A DNA stretch of 64,000 nucleotides from Candidatus Aalborgicola defluviihabitans (GTDB lineage Bacteria; Pseudomonadota; Gammaproteobacteria; Burkholderiales; Burkholderiaceae_C): the NCBI GenBank assembly GCA_016705575.1, contig JADIXX010000008.1, positions 620,001 through 684,000 on the forward strand, read 5' to 3'. The position numbers were made by a program, and so were the translations under genes. Positions 33,965-42,324 of this stretch are shown here, one piece after another. The notes below the pieces were generated by a model. The model was not told where the DNA came from and made no database searches. It worked only from the letters and a program-made list of their open reading frames with translations. The first letter of the stretch is position 1; every line of letters starts with the position of its first letter.

Positions 33965-33988
33965 AAAAATGCCCGCTGAACAGCGGGC
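33965..33988 (-). terminator. terminator downstream of fba, just before purC
   Basis: Perfect arms GCCCGCTG/CAGCGGGC (33971-33978 and 33981-33988) are followed on the minus strand by ATTTTT. It ends 32 bases before the purC start codon. Confidence 0.85.
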
Positions 33989-34029
33989 GGGCCAGAAACT
34001 ATTCCCGCTGATTATCGCAAGGAATGCCG

Positions 34030-34125
34030 TATGCGTAGCACCTGTTTCGCCGCCGGGCCGCCCCAAGGCGAAATGCTCCCCTCTGGGGGGCAGCGCAGTA
34101 CACGCAGTGACAAGCGTGGGGGCCC
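34030..34125. repeat. GC-rich comamonad intergenic repeat
   Basis: The segment contains GGGCCGCCCCAAGGCG and, about 16 bases later, CTGGGGGGCAGCGCAG, then CGCAGTGACAAGCGTGGGGG. From memory, repeats of this type (CCGCCCCAAGG...TTGGGGGGCAGCG...GTGGGGGC) are abundant between genes in Comamonadaceae. The two halves can pair. One copy in this window; it lies between fba and its terminator. Confidence 0.6.
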
Positions 34126-34127
34126 TT

Positions 34128-35192
34128 TTACCGCACCGTCTGCGCCAGTTCACCCTTGGCGTACCGGGCGGCCATGACCTGCAGGTTGTCGCCCTTGATC
34201 TTGCCACCCTGGCCTTCGCAACCAAACTGCAGGTAGCGCTGCTTGGCAATAGCCTTGGCGGCCTCGCGGGCGGGTTTGAGCCACTCGCGGGCGTCAAACT
34301 TTTCGGGGTTCTCGGCCAGGAACTTTCGTACCGCGCCGGTCATGGCCAATCGAATATCGGTGTCGATGTTGATCTTGCGCACGCCGTGCTTGATGGCTTC
34401 CTGAATTTCTTCGACCGGCACACCGTAGGTTTCCTTCATCTTGCCGCCGAACTGGTTGATGATGGCCAGCAAGTCCTGCGGAACGGAAGATGAACCATGC
34501 ATCACCAGGTGGGTATTGGGGATGCGAGCGTGGATTTCCTTGACGCGGCTGATAGCCAGAATGTCGCCCGTGGGCTTGCGGCTGAACTTGTACGCGCCGT
34601 GGCTGGTGCCAATGGCAATGGCCAAAGCATCGAGTTGCGTGGCCTTGACGAAGGTGGCGGCTTCTTCCGGGTCGGTTAGCATCTGGCTGTGGTTGAGCTT
34701 GCCCACAGCGCCAATACCGTCTTCTTCACCGGCTTCGCCCGTTTCCAGGTTGCCCAGGCAGCCGAGTTCGCCTTCAACCGTTACGCCGCTCTTGTGGGCC
34801 ATGTCGACCACCTTGCGCGTCACCTCAACGTTGTAGTCAAAGCTGGACGGCGTCTTGCCGTCTTCCATGAGCGAGCCGTCCATCATGACCGAGCCAAAGC
34901 CCAGGCCAATGGCACCTTCGCAAATTTTGGGGCTGGTGCCGTGGTCCTGGTGCATGACCAGCGGGATGTGGGGATACGCCTCACAAGCTGCAAGGATCAG
35001 GTGCTTGATGAAGGGTTCACCGGCGTACTTGCGGGCACCGGCACTGGCTTGCAGGATGACGGGGGCTCCTACTTCGTCAGCAGCGGCCATAACGGCCTGC
35101 ACTTGTTCGAGGTTGTTGACGTTGAAGGCTGGAATGCCGTAGCCATTGGCGGCGGCGTGGTCCAGCAGCTCGCGCATAGAAACGAGTGCCAT
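34128..35192 (-). CDS. fba: class II fructose-bisphosphate aldolase (Calvin type)
   Basis: Zinc-dependent cleavage of fructose 1,6-bisphosphate. The 354 residues are the class IIB/CbbA type. Zinc and substrate sites are seen in PLVMHQDHGTSPKICEGAI, VEGELGCLGNLETGEAG and HLVMHGSSSVPQDL. The ATG has GGAG nine bases upstream. It belongs to a minus-strand glycolytic run, pgk-pyk-fba. Confidence 0.97.
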   Translation of the reverse strand: MALVSMRELLDHAAANGYGIPAFNVNNLEQVQAVMAAADEVGAPVILQASAGARKYAGEPFIKHLILAACEAYPHIPLVMHQDHGTSPKICEGAIGLGFGSVMMDGSLMEDGKTPSSFDYNVEVTRKVVDMAHKSGVTVEGELGCLGNLETGEAGEEDGIGAVGKLNHSQMLTDPEEAATFVKATQLDALAIAIGTSHGAYKFSRKPTGDILAISRVKEIHARIPNTHLVMHGSSSVPQDLLAIINQFGGKMKETYGVPVEEIQEAIKHGVRKINIDTDIRLAMTGAVRKFLAENPEKFDAREWLKPAREAAKAIAKQRYLQFGCEGQGGKIKGDNLQVMAARYAKGELAQTVR

Positions 35193-35212
35193 TTTCGAGA
35201 TCTCCAGAGAAG

Positions 35213-35231
35213 TTGGTAACCGCTTGGTAAC
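35213..35231 (-). promoter_or_regulatory. tandem GTTACCAA motif upstream of fba
   Basis: GTTACCAA-GCG-GTTACCAA on the minus strand: two identical octamers with an 11-base period, one helical turn, 21 bases before the fba start codon. This looks like a paired binding site for a regulator. Confidence 0.4.
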
Positions 35232-35258
35232 TTGTACCGCTACGGCATTTTACCTACC

Positions 35259-36692
35259 TCACTCCACGCGGCAGATTTTCAGCATATTGGTGCCCCCCGG
35301 CGAGCCCATAGGTTCACCACAGGTAATGGCGTAGACGTCACCGGCGTGCACGATGCCACGGGACTTGAGGTAGTTTTCGGCCTCACGCAGTGCGGTGTCA
35401 CGGTCGGCGATGGTATCGGCAAACAGGGGACGCACATTGCGGTACAGCGCCATCTTGCGCTGGGTAGCCACTTTGGAGGTGAGCGCATAAATCGGCACGC
35501 GAATCAGGTGGCGGCTCATCCATAGCGGGGTGGAGCCACTGTCCGTCATGGCGACAATGGCCTTGGCGCCCAGGTGGTGTGCAGTGAACAGCGCGCCCAT
35601 GGCAATGGTCTGGTCGATGCGCTGGAAAGTCTTGCCGGTGAAGTCGGCCTCCAGCTCAAAATCTTCATGGTCTTCAGCCGCGTGGCAAATTTTGGCCATT
35701 TCCACAATGGTTTCCAGTGGGTATTTTCCGGCTGCGGTTTCGGCCGACAGCATGACCGCGTCGGTGCCATCCAGCACGGCATTGGCCACGTCGCTAACCT
35801 CGGCACGCGTGGGCACGGGGTTGGTGATCATGGACTCCATCATCTGGGTGGCTGTAATCACCAAGCGGTCATGCTCTCGGGCCAGCTTGATCATGCGCTT
35901 TTGCAGGCCTGGCACCAAGGCGTTGCCTACTTCCACTGCCAGGTCGCCGCGCGCCACCATAATGCCGTCGCTAGCCAGCAAAATTTCAAGCAGTTTCGGG
36001 ATGGCCTCGGCCCGTTCAATCTTGGCAATCAGTCCGGGCTTGTGGTTGTACTCGGCCGCCGCAACGTTGCACAGCTGGCGCGCCATTTCCATATCGGTCG
36101 CATTCTTGGGAAAGCTCACAGCCACGTAGTCGGCCTGGAAGCTCATGGCGGTGCGGATGTCCTCCATGTCCTTGCCCGTGAGTGCAGGAGCGGTCAGTCC
36201 GCCACCCTGCTTATTGATGCCCTTGTTGTTGGACAGTTCACCACCGACCTTGACGGTGGTGTGCACCGCCTCACCCTGCACGGAATCAACCGTGATCACG
36301 ATCAGGCCGTCGTTGAGCAGCAACACATCACCGGCTTTCACCTCACGCGGCAGGGCCTTGTAGTCCAGCCCCACGGCATCGATGTCACCCAACTCCGTGC
36401 GTGCGGCGTCCAACACAAATTTCTGGCCTGGTTCCAGAAAGATCTTGCCGTCTGCAAACTTGCCGACACGGATTTTGGGGCCCTGCAGGTCGGCCATGAT
36501 GGCCACTTCTCGCCCAGCGCGCTGGGCTGCTTCGCGCACCAACCCAGCGCGGGTGATATGGTCTTGCGCCGTGCCGTGGCTGAAGTTGAGGCGCACCACG
36601 TTGACACCGGCGCGAATCATCTGCTCCAGCAGGGCAGGATCGCTGGAAGCGGGTCCTAGGGTGGCAACAATCTTGGTGGCGCGACGTGACAT
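35259..36692 (-). CDS. pyk: pyruvate kinase
   Basis: Transfers phosphate from phosphoenolpyruvate to ADP. The 477 residues begin RRATKIVATLGPASSDPALL; the active-site signature is IAKIERAEAIPKLLEIL, with the Mg/K region MVARGDLAVEVG. The C-terminal allosteric domain is complete. The ATG has a strong GAGGAG site eight bases upstream. 66 bases separate it from fba on the same strand. Confidence 0.97.
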   Translation of the reverse strand: MSRRATKIVATLGPASSDPALLEQMIRAGVNVVRLNFSHGTAQDHITRAGLVREAAQRAGREVAIMADLQGPKIRVGKFADGKIFLEPGQKFVLDAARTELGDIDAVGLDYKALPREVKAGDVLLLNDGLIVITVDSVQGEAVHTTVKVGGELSNNKGINKQGGGLTAPALTGKDMEDIRTAMSFQADYVAVSFPKNATDMEMARQLCNVAAAEYNHKPGLIAKIERAEAIPKLLEILLASDGIMVARGDLAVEVGNALVPGLQKRMIKLAREHDRLVITATQMMESMITNPVPTRAEVSDVANAVLDGTDAVMLSAETAAGKYPLETIVEMAKICHAAEDHEDFELEADFTGKTFQRIDQTIAMGALFTAHHLGAKAIVAMTDSGSTPLWMSRHLIRVPIYALTSKVATQRKMALYRNVRPLFADTIADRDTALREAENYLKSRGIVHAGDVYAITCGEPMGSPGGTNMLKICRVE

Positions 36693-36787
36693 GAATCTGA
36701 CTCCTCTGGTGTGGAGGGCATTTTCTCACGGAACAATGAACAACGCGGTTATCAACTGCATAGACAACCACGTGGGTTTCGGACTTT

Positions 36788-36963
36788 GAATATGGTGTGG
36801 CAATGTACCACCCTGATTCAATAGATGAGTGGCGGCGAGGTGCAGACCAGCTTTGTACTACGCCAAGCACAATGCTCGAAACCAGGTGTGTAGCGAGCCC
36901 GATCTGGTGCGCCGGGGACTGCTCAAGGTAGACCTCAAGGTCGGAGACGTGGAATTGTTCTAG
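36788..36963 (+). pseudogene. remnant of a GGDEF diguanylate cyclase C-terminus
   Basis: The plus strand encodes the last part of a GGDEF domain in two frames. From 36791 it reads YGVAMYHPDSIDEWRRGADQ up to 36850. One missing base then shifts the frame, and from 36853 it reads LYYAKHNARNQVCSEPDLVR to the TAG at 36961. Joined, ADQ-ALYYAKHNARNQV matches the typical GGDEF ending (AD-x-ALYxAKxxGRNRV). There is no start codon and no active-site GGDEF, so it is a dead fragment in the 267-base pyk-pgk spacer. Its stop overlaps the pgk stop in a shared CTAG. Confidence 0.8.
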
Positions 36964-38153
36964 CCCGCAGCACGACGCGACAGCACTTCAAACGCCGGCA
37001 GGGTCTTGCCCTCCAGCACCTCCAAAAAGGCGCCGCCGCCGGTGCTGATGTACCCGATGTGTTTCTCGATACCGTACTTGGCAATGGCCGCCAAAGTGTC
37101 GCCACCGCCAGCAATGCTGAATGCGCTGGATTCAGCAATGGCCTGTGCAATCACCTTGGTGCCGTTCTCAAACGCGGCAAACTCGAACACGCCCACTGGG
37201 CCGTTCCAGACGATGGTGCCAGCCTTCTTGAGCTGTTCGGCCAGGGCCTGTGCAGTTTGTGGACCGATGTCCAAAATCAAATCATCGTCAGCTACATCCG
37301 TCGCAGCTTTGACCGTTGCTACTGCTTCAGCCGAGAAGGTCTTAGCAGTCACCACATCGGTCGGAATCGGCACTGCCGCGCCGCGTGCTTTCATGGCCTC
37401 GATCACAGCTTTGGCCTGGTCCAGCAAATCGGGTTCAGCCAGACTCTTGCCGATTTTCAGACCCGCTGCCAGCATGAACGTGTTGGCAATGCCACCACCG
37501 ACGATGAGCTGGTCTACATTGGCGGCCAGGCTCTTCAAAATGGTGAGCTTGGTTGAGACCTTGGAGCCAGCCACGATGGCCACCAGTGGGCGTTTCGGGT
37601 TCAGCAAGGCTTTGCTGATGGCGTCCATCTCGGCGGCCAGCAGCGGGCCAGCGCAGGCGATGGGTGCGAATTGGGCGATGCCATAGGTGGAGGCCTCGGC
37701 ACGGTGGGCAGTGCCAAAGGCGTCGTGCACAAAGATATCGCACAGGGCGGCCATTTTTTTGGCCAGCGCTTCGTCATTTTTCTTCTCGCCCTTGTTGACG
37801 CGGCAGTTTTCCAGCAGTACCAGTTGACCGGGCGCAACCACCACGCCATCCACCCAGTTGGCCACCACGGGCACGTTACGGCCCATCAGTTCACCCATGC
37901 GTACGGCCACCGGTGCCAACGAGTCTTTTGGCTTGAATTCGCCTTCGGTGGGGCGACCCAGGTGAGACGTGACCATCACTGCAGCACCGGCCTTCAAGGC
38001 CATTTCAATGCAGGGAATGCTGGCACGGATGCGGGTGTCTTCAGTGATGGCGCCCGTGTCATCCTGGGGCACATTCAGATCAGCGCGGATGAAGACGCGC
38101 TTGCCAGCGACTTGGCCACTGGCACACAGATCGGAGAAACGGATGACGTTCAT
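36960..38153 (-). CDS. pgk: phosphoglycerate kinase
   Basis: Transfers phosphate from 1,3-bisphosphoglycerate to ADP. The 397 residues contain KRVFIRADLNVPQDD, VMVTSHLGRPTEGEF, the nucleotide-site stretch AIVAGSKVSTKLTILKSLA and GGGDTLAAIAKYGIEKHIGY near the end. The start is ATG 38153 with GAGGGA seven bases upstream; the open frame runs to 38372 but the upstream part is non-coding and overlaps azlD. Confidence 0.97.
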   Translation of the reverse strand: MNVIRFSDLCASGQVAGKRVFIRADLNVPQDDTGAITEDTRIRASIPCIEMALKAGAAVMVTSHLGRPTEGEFKPKDSLAPVAVRMGELMGRNVPVVANWVDGVVVAPGQLVLLENCRVNKGEKKNDEALAKKMAALCDIFVHDAFGTAHRAEASTYGIAQFAPIACAGPLLAAEMDAISKALLNPKRPLVAIVAGSKVSTKLTILKSLAANVDQLIVGGGIANTFMLAAGLKIGKSLAEPDLLDQAKAVIEAMKARGAAVPIPTDVVTAKTFSAEAVATVKAATDVADDDLILDIGPQTAQALAEQLKKAGTIVWNGPVGVFEFAAFENGTKVIAQAIAESSAFSIAGGGDTLAAIAKYGIEKHIGYISTGGGAFLEVLEGKTLPAFEVLSRRAAG

Positions 38154-38238
38154 GGGGATTCCCTCAATGGAAAGTGAAAATACCGTGCACCACGCGCATG
38201 CGGCCCACCCCGCGATTGTAAAAGCGTGCGGAGTGCGG

Positions 38239-38601
38239 CTACCAACCCAGACCAACGTGCAGCGGCAGGTACACCGCCATGCCCACCACGATCGTGCCCA
38301 GCACCACTTGGCCAGCCCCTTTGCGCCAGAAGAAGTAGGCCACCCCGGCAGCGGCGGCAAACAGGCGTGCATCCAACACGGTGTGGATCAGGGCGCCCTG
38401 CACCATCACGACCTCAGGCACGATGACAGCGGCAATTGCCGCAATGGGCGCGTACTGCAGGCCACGCTGGGCCCACTGTGGCAGCGCCCAGTCTTTCTGT
38501 GAAATGAAGAACAACGAACGCGACAGCACCGACACGCAGGCCATCGCAACGATGGTCAGCATAGTCCAGGCGTCGGTTTCGCCGCTGAAAAAACCGTCCA
38601 T
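38239..38601 (-). CDS. azlD: AzlD-family branched-chain amino acid exporter subunit
   Basis: A 120-residue membrane protein with about four helices, the small subunit of AzlCD/YgaZH-type exporters of branched-chain or other amino acids. It shows LTIVAMACVSVLSRSLFF and LQYAPIAAIAAVIVPEV, typical of AzlD. A TTG at 38607 overlaps the azlC stop; ATG 38601 is preferred. It is coupled to azlC. Confidence 0.9.
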   Translation of the reverse strand: MDGFFSGETDAWTMLTIVAMACVSVLSRSLFFISQKDWALPQWAQRGLQYAPIAAIAAVIVPEVVMVQGALIHTVLDARLFAAAAGVAYFFWRKGAGQVVLGTIVVGMAVYLPLHVGLGW

Positions 38602-38603
38602 GC

Positions 38604-39347
38604 TCAATGCACTTCACCAACGGGAGGAGTTTGCGTTGACACGATCTTTTCCAGAAGAAGGCACACCAGCACCGAGGCAGCAATTGCGGTGAGGATGTTA
38701 AGTTTGAGCGGCAGCGCATAAGCCGCCACAGCAGCGCTGCCCGCCACAATTGCCGAGACCCAGCGCAGCCGGGTAGACGCCAGCGAGCACATCATGCCCA
38801 ACAACGCCAAAATACCCGCAAAGCCCAGCCCCCATTGGGTGGGAATCGCATTGGCCAGCACCACGCCCAGCAGGCTGCAGGACGTCCAGGCAAACCAGTT
38901 AACGCCGCCATTGCCCATCAGATAGGCCATCTGACCGATGCGACCGGCATCATCGGCGGCAGGCTGGGGGTAACGATTGACGAACAGCACATAAGTCAAA
39001 TCACCGGTCATGTAGCCGGCCAGCAGACGTTCACGCAACGTCAAATGCATGACATAGGGCCGCATGTGCACACTGAAGACGACAAAGCGCAGATTCACGC
39101 ACATGGCCGTGGCAAGGACCACCCAGATGGGCGCCCCCGACAGGATCAGTGGGATGGATGCCAGCTGGGCACTGCCGGCAAACACGATGGCCGCCATGAA
39201 CAGGGCCTCAATCGTGCTCATGCCGGACTTAACCATCGCCACGCCGGTCATCAGGCCCCAGGCCGCGATGCCGGGCGCCACACCCAGCATGTCCGACGCA
39301 CCCCGGCGAAACTCGGGTGCGCGGCGGTGCGCGCTGTCCAGAATCAT
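38604..39347 (-). CDS. azlC: AzlC-family branched-chain amino acid exporter subunit
   Basis: The large subunit of an AzlCD exporter: 247 residues, five to six membrane segments. The N-terminal motif DMLGVAPGIAAWGLMTGVAM and the segment MAAIVFAGSAQLASIPLI are characteristic. It starts seven bases after fmt and its stop is at the azlD start, so the three genes may be co-transcribed. Confidence 0.92.
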   Translation of the reverse strand: MILDSAHRRAPEFRRGASDMLGVAPGIAAWGLMTGVAMVKSGMSTIEALFMAAIVFAGSAQLASIPLILSGAPIWVVLATAMCVNLRFVVFSVHMRPYVMHLTLRERLLAGYMTGDLTYVLFVNRYPQPAADDAGRIGQMAYLMGNGGVNWFAWTSCSLLGVVLANAIPTQWGLGFAGILALLGMMCSLASTRLRWVSAIVAGSAAVAAYALPLKLNILTAIAASVLVCLLLEKIVSTQTPPVGEVH

Positions 39348-39354
39348 GGGCCGG

Positions 39355-40362
39355 TCATAGTTTGGGCGCGGTGGTCGCCGGGCTCAGGTCAAAGTGCATA
39401 CCCACGCGCACATCAAAGCCACGCAGAAAGTCCGCCACCGCCAAACGCTTACCGCCAGGACGTTGCAATTCCGTGAGGATTACTACTGAATTCATAGCTA
39501 CAACTGTAATACCGTCGAGGGCTGCAGCCACAATTTTTCCCAGGGTTTGCTCCACAGCGGGTACTGCGGATACCTGGCCCGCGCGCGCGCCCCAAATCTT
39601 GATGATCTCGCCATTCAATGTGACCGTGGCCCCCGGAAACGGATCAAACGCACGCACTCGTCGCGCAATAGTGGTTGCATCCAGTCGCCAATCAATGGCC
39701 GCTTCGTTCTTTTCGATCTTGTGGGCGTAGCTCACACCCTGCATCGGTTGAGGCGTGGGTTTGAGGTGACCCGCAGCAGCCTGTTCCAACGCCAGCACAA
39801 TCATCTTGCCACCCAGATCCGCCATGTGGTCGTGCAGGATGGCAGTGGTATCCGTCTCCGAGATAGGTAGGCGTTGCATTAACAACATATCGCCAGTGTC
39901 CAGCCCCGCGTCCATCTGCATGATGGTCACGCCAGTTTCGGTGTCACCAGCCTCGATGGCGCGGTGGATGGGCGCCGCGCCGCGCCAGCGCGGCAGCAGG
40001 GAGCCGTGGATGTTGAGGCAGCCAAATTTCTGGCCGACGGCCATGTCATCCAACACCCACTGCGGCAGGATCAGACCGTAGGCAGCGACCACCATCACGT
40101 CAGCATGGGCGTCTGCAATAGACTGGCGCGCGTTGCTGGCGTCCTCGGGGTATTTTCCATCCAGTCGCAGGCTGCGCGGCTGGGCCAGGGGCAGTGCATG
40201 CTCTAGCGCAAACTGTTTAACTGCTGACGCCTGCAGTTTCATGCCGCGCCCGCCCGGCCGGTCGGGTTGGGTCAGTACCAGGGCAATCGTGTGGCCGGCG
40301 GCATGCAGACACTGCAGCGCTACACGGGCAAATTCCGGGGTCCCGGCAAAAATGACCCTCAT
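39355..40362 (-). CDS. fmt: methionyl-tRNA formyltransferase
   Basis: Formylates the initiator Met-tRNA. The N-terminal domain (1-205) has MRVIFAGTPEFARVALQCL and the active-site motif NIHGSLLPRWRGAAPIHRAI with the catalytic Asn/His/Asp. The C-terminal OB-like domain contains the tRNA-binding part. Repeat copy 6 encodes residues 278-294 (VAAALDGITVVAMNS), immediately before the conserved LTELQRPGGKRL. The protein is 335 residues, a normal length. ATG 40362 is chosen; the frame runs on to 40404. It is paired with def, as in most bacteria. Confidence 0.96.
   Translation of the reverse strand: MRVIFAGTPEFARVALQCLHAAGHTIALVLTQPDRPGGRGMKLQASAVKQFALEHALPLAQPRSLRLDGKYPEDASNARQSIADAHADVMVVAAYGLILPQWVLDDMAVGQKFGCLNIHGSLLPRWRGAAPIHRAIEAGDTETGVTIMQMDAGLDTGDMLLMQRLPISETDTTAILHDHMADLGGKMIVLALEQAAAGHLKPTPQPMQGVSYAHKIEKNEAAIDWRLDATTIARRVRAFDPFPGATVTLNGEIIKIWGARAGQVSAVPAVEQTLGKIVAAALDGITVVAMNSVVILTELQRPGGKRLAVADFLRGFDVRVGMHFDLSPATTAPKL
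39481..39530 (+). repeat. 50-bp dispersed element, copy 6 (inside fmt)
   Basis: TACTACTGAATTCATAGC to GTCGAGGGCTGCAGCC, with 43 bases to GGGCT. This is the most diverged accepted copy: its tail has GCAGCC in place of AGAGGC. fmt reads it from the other strand, in the same frame as the purK copy. Confidence 0.75.
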
Positions 40363-40387
40363 GACTCTGCCCGGGTTGCGGCGAACC

Positions 40388-40897
40388 TCACTGCTCGTCC
40401 TCACGCTGGGCCTTGAGCATTTTCTTCTTGATGCGGTTGCGCTTGAGCGGCGAGAGGTATTCCACGAACACCTTGCCCATCAGATGGTCCATCTCGTGCT
40501 GGATGCACACCGCCAGTAATTCCTCGGCCTCAATCACGCGAGGCTTGCCGTCCAGGTCCAGGGCGCGCACGTGTACTGCGTCAAAACGCTCCACACCGTC
40601 GTAGATGCCGGGTACCGACAGACAGCCTTCCTCGTTGAGGTGGGTGGTCGGACTGGTCCACGCCAGTTCGGGGTTGATCAGGACCAGGGGTTCATCACGC
40701 TCTTCAGATACATCAATCACGATGACCCGCTCGTGCACATCAATTTGTGTGGCTGCCAGGCCAATGCCCTTGGCCTCGTACATGGTTTCCAGCATGTCAG
40801 CAACCAGGGTGCGAATGCGCGGGTCAACTTCGACCACTGGCTTGGCAACCTTGTGCAATTTGGGATCGGGGTAGCAGAGAATCGGGAGTAGGGCCAT
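40388..40897 (-). CDS. def: peptide deformylase
   Basis: Removes the formyl group from nascent proteins. The 169 residues carry the three metal-site motifs: GIGLAATQI, EGCLSVPG and CIQHEMDHLMG. It lies just upstream of fmt on the same strand. The def-fmt pair is opposed by the LysM-dprA-smg genes across a 188-base spacer, a common betaproteobacterial layout. Confidence 0.98.
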   Translation of the reverse strand: MALLPILCYPDPKLHKVAKPVVEVDPRIRTLVADMLETMYEAKGIGLAATQIDVHERVIVIDVSEERDEPLVLINPELAWTSPTTHLNEEGCLSVPGIYDGVERFDAVHVRALDLDGKPRVIEAEELLAVCIQHEMDHLMGKVFVEYLSPLKRNRIKKKMLKAQREDEQ

Positions 40898-41085
40898 GGT
40901 TTTTAACGGAGGACGCGCCTGGCAGGCGAAGGCGGGTTACCCCGCAAGATTTTGGAAATGTGGCTATTTTCGCCACTTTTGCAGGTCTGCGCAGCGTCAT
41001 ATGGCTAAAAACGTTGCCGAATCAAGGGCTTGAGCGCAAAATCGCGCGTAACTTATCAAGTTCTTTTTTGGAACCCCCGCACGAT

Positions 41086-42306
41086 ATGACGACACATTTG
41101 ATGGCCACATCCACCATAGCGCTCGGCAAGTTGGCCACGCTGACCGCCATTGCCAGTGCACTGGTGGCCGCGCCTGCGTGGGCCCAGCACTATCCCGTAA
41201 CCACTGCCCAAAAGCAGACCGCCAACGTGGTCGCACAAAGTGGCGTACCCTTGAGCGAGTTGGCTGCCAACGCGCCAGAGCGCTATACCGTCAAGTCTGG
41301 CGACACCCTGTGGGCCATATCCCGCCTGTACCTCAAGAGTCCCTGGCGTTGGCCCGAGTTGTGGGGCATGAACCTCAATGACATCAAGAATCCGCATCGC
41401 ATCTATCCGGGCCAGGTATTGGTGCTGGAACGCATGAACGGCATGGCCAGCCTGAGGCTCGAAGCTGAACAGAATGCCGAACCGCCTACTGTGCGCGTGT
41501 CACCCCGCACCCGGTATGAGACGCTGTCGGATTCCGCGCTGCCCACACTGCGTTCCCACATCATCGAAGCCTTCCTGGCCGAACCGATTGTGGTGGATGA
41601 TGCTGGCCTGAAGGCGGCGCCTCGTATTGTGTCTGCCCTGGAAAGCCGTGTACTGATTACCCGGGGAGACCGTGCTTATGCCCGCGGATCAGACGACGCG
41701 CCGCTATTGGACGACCAAGGCAAAGACCAGTTTTTCCGCGTATTTCGTAACGCCACCCCACTGAAAGACCCCGATACCGGTGAAGTATTGGGATACGAAG
41801 CCCAATATGTGGGTAAGGCCCTGCTAGTGCGCGGCGAGGGCACTGCTGACACCGTCAATCGGGACGGCAGCCACACCGAAGAATTTGTTCCCGCCACCAT
41901 CGACATCATCAGTGCCAAGGAAGAGATCCGGGTCGGTGACCGGCTGATTCCTGAGCCCGCACGCCAAATGCAAACCTATACGCCGCGCGCACCTGAAGGC
42001 AAGGTAGAGGGACGCATCGTGTCAGTCTACGGTAACGCGGTACTTAACGCTGGACAAAACCAGGTGGTCGCCATCAACCGCGGTACTGCCGATGGTATGG
42101 AACCCGGCGTTGTGTTGGCCATCCTCAAAGACGGCGCCCGCAAGGTTGACCGCACCGGGGATACCCCCATCACCATGAAACTACCCGATGAACGCAACGG
42201 TCTGATGATGGTATTCCGTACCTTCGAGCGCGTCTCCTATGCCTTGATTCTCGAAATCACCGATGGCGTCCAGGTGGGTGACCGTCTGGTCAATCCGCGC
42301 CAGTAA
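41086..42306 (+). CDS. LysM-domain exported protein
   Basis: A 406-residue exported protein with a signal peptide (LATLTAIASALVAAPAWAQ) and one LysM peptidoglycan-binding domain at about residues 65-115 (YTVKSGDTLWAISRLYLKS, IYPGQVLVL). The long remainder is a conserved beta-rich region found in proteins encoded next to dprA in many betaproteobacteria; its function is not known. It probably binds cell-wall glycan. ATG 41086 is chosen; 41101 is possible. dprA follows 18 bases later. Confidence 0.9.
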   Translation: MTTHLMATSTIALGKLATLTAIASALVAAPAWAQHYPVTTAQKQTANVVAQSGVPLSELAANAPERYTVKSGDTLWAISRLYLKSPWRWPELWGMNLNDIKNPHRIYPGQVLVLERMNGMASLRLEAEQNAEPPTVRVSPRTRYETLSDSALPTLRSHIIEAFLAEPIVVDDAGLKAAPRIVSALESRVLITRGDRAYARGSDDAPLLDDQGKDQFFRVFRNATPLKDPDTGEVLGYEAQYVGKALLVRGEGTADTVNRDGSHTEEFVPATIDIISAKEEIRVGDRLIPEPARQMQTYTPRAPEGKVEGRIVSVYGNAVLNAGQNQVVAINRGTADGMEPGVVLAILKDGARKVDRTGDTPITMKLPDERNGLMMVFRTFERVSYALILEITDGVQVGDRLVNPRQ

Positions 42307-42324
42307 GACGTCCAGCGTTGGTGC

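Noticed and set aside
35574..36659. Long open frame on the plus strand opposite pyk
   Set aside because: Antisense shadow of pyruvate kinase; no ribosome binding site or family similarity.
40955..40985. Hairpin GTGGC...GCCAC in the def/LysM spacer as a terminator
   Set aside because: The stem is only five bases with a long loop and it lies upstream of both divergent genes, where a terminator is not expected.
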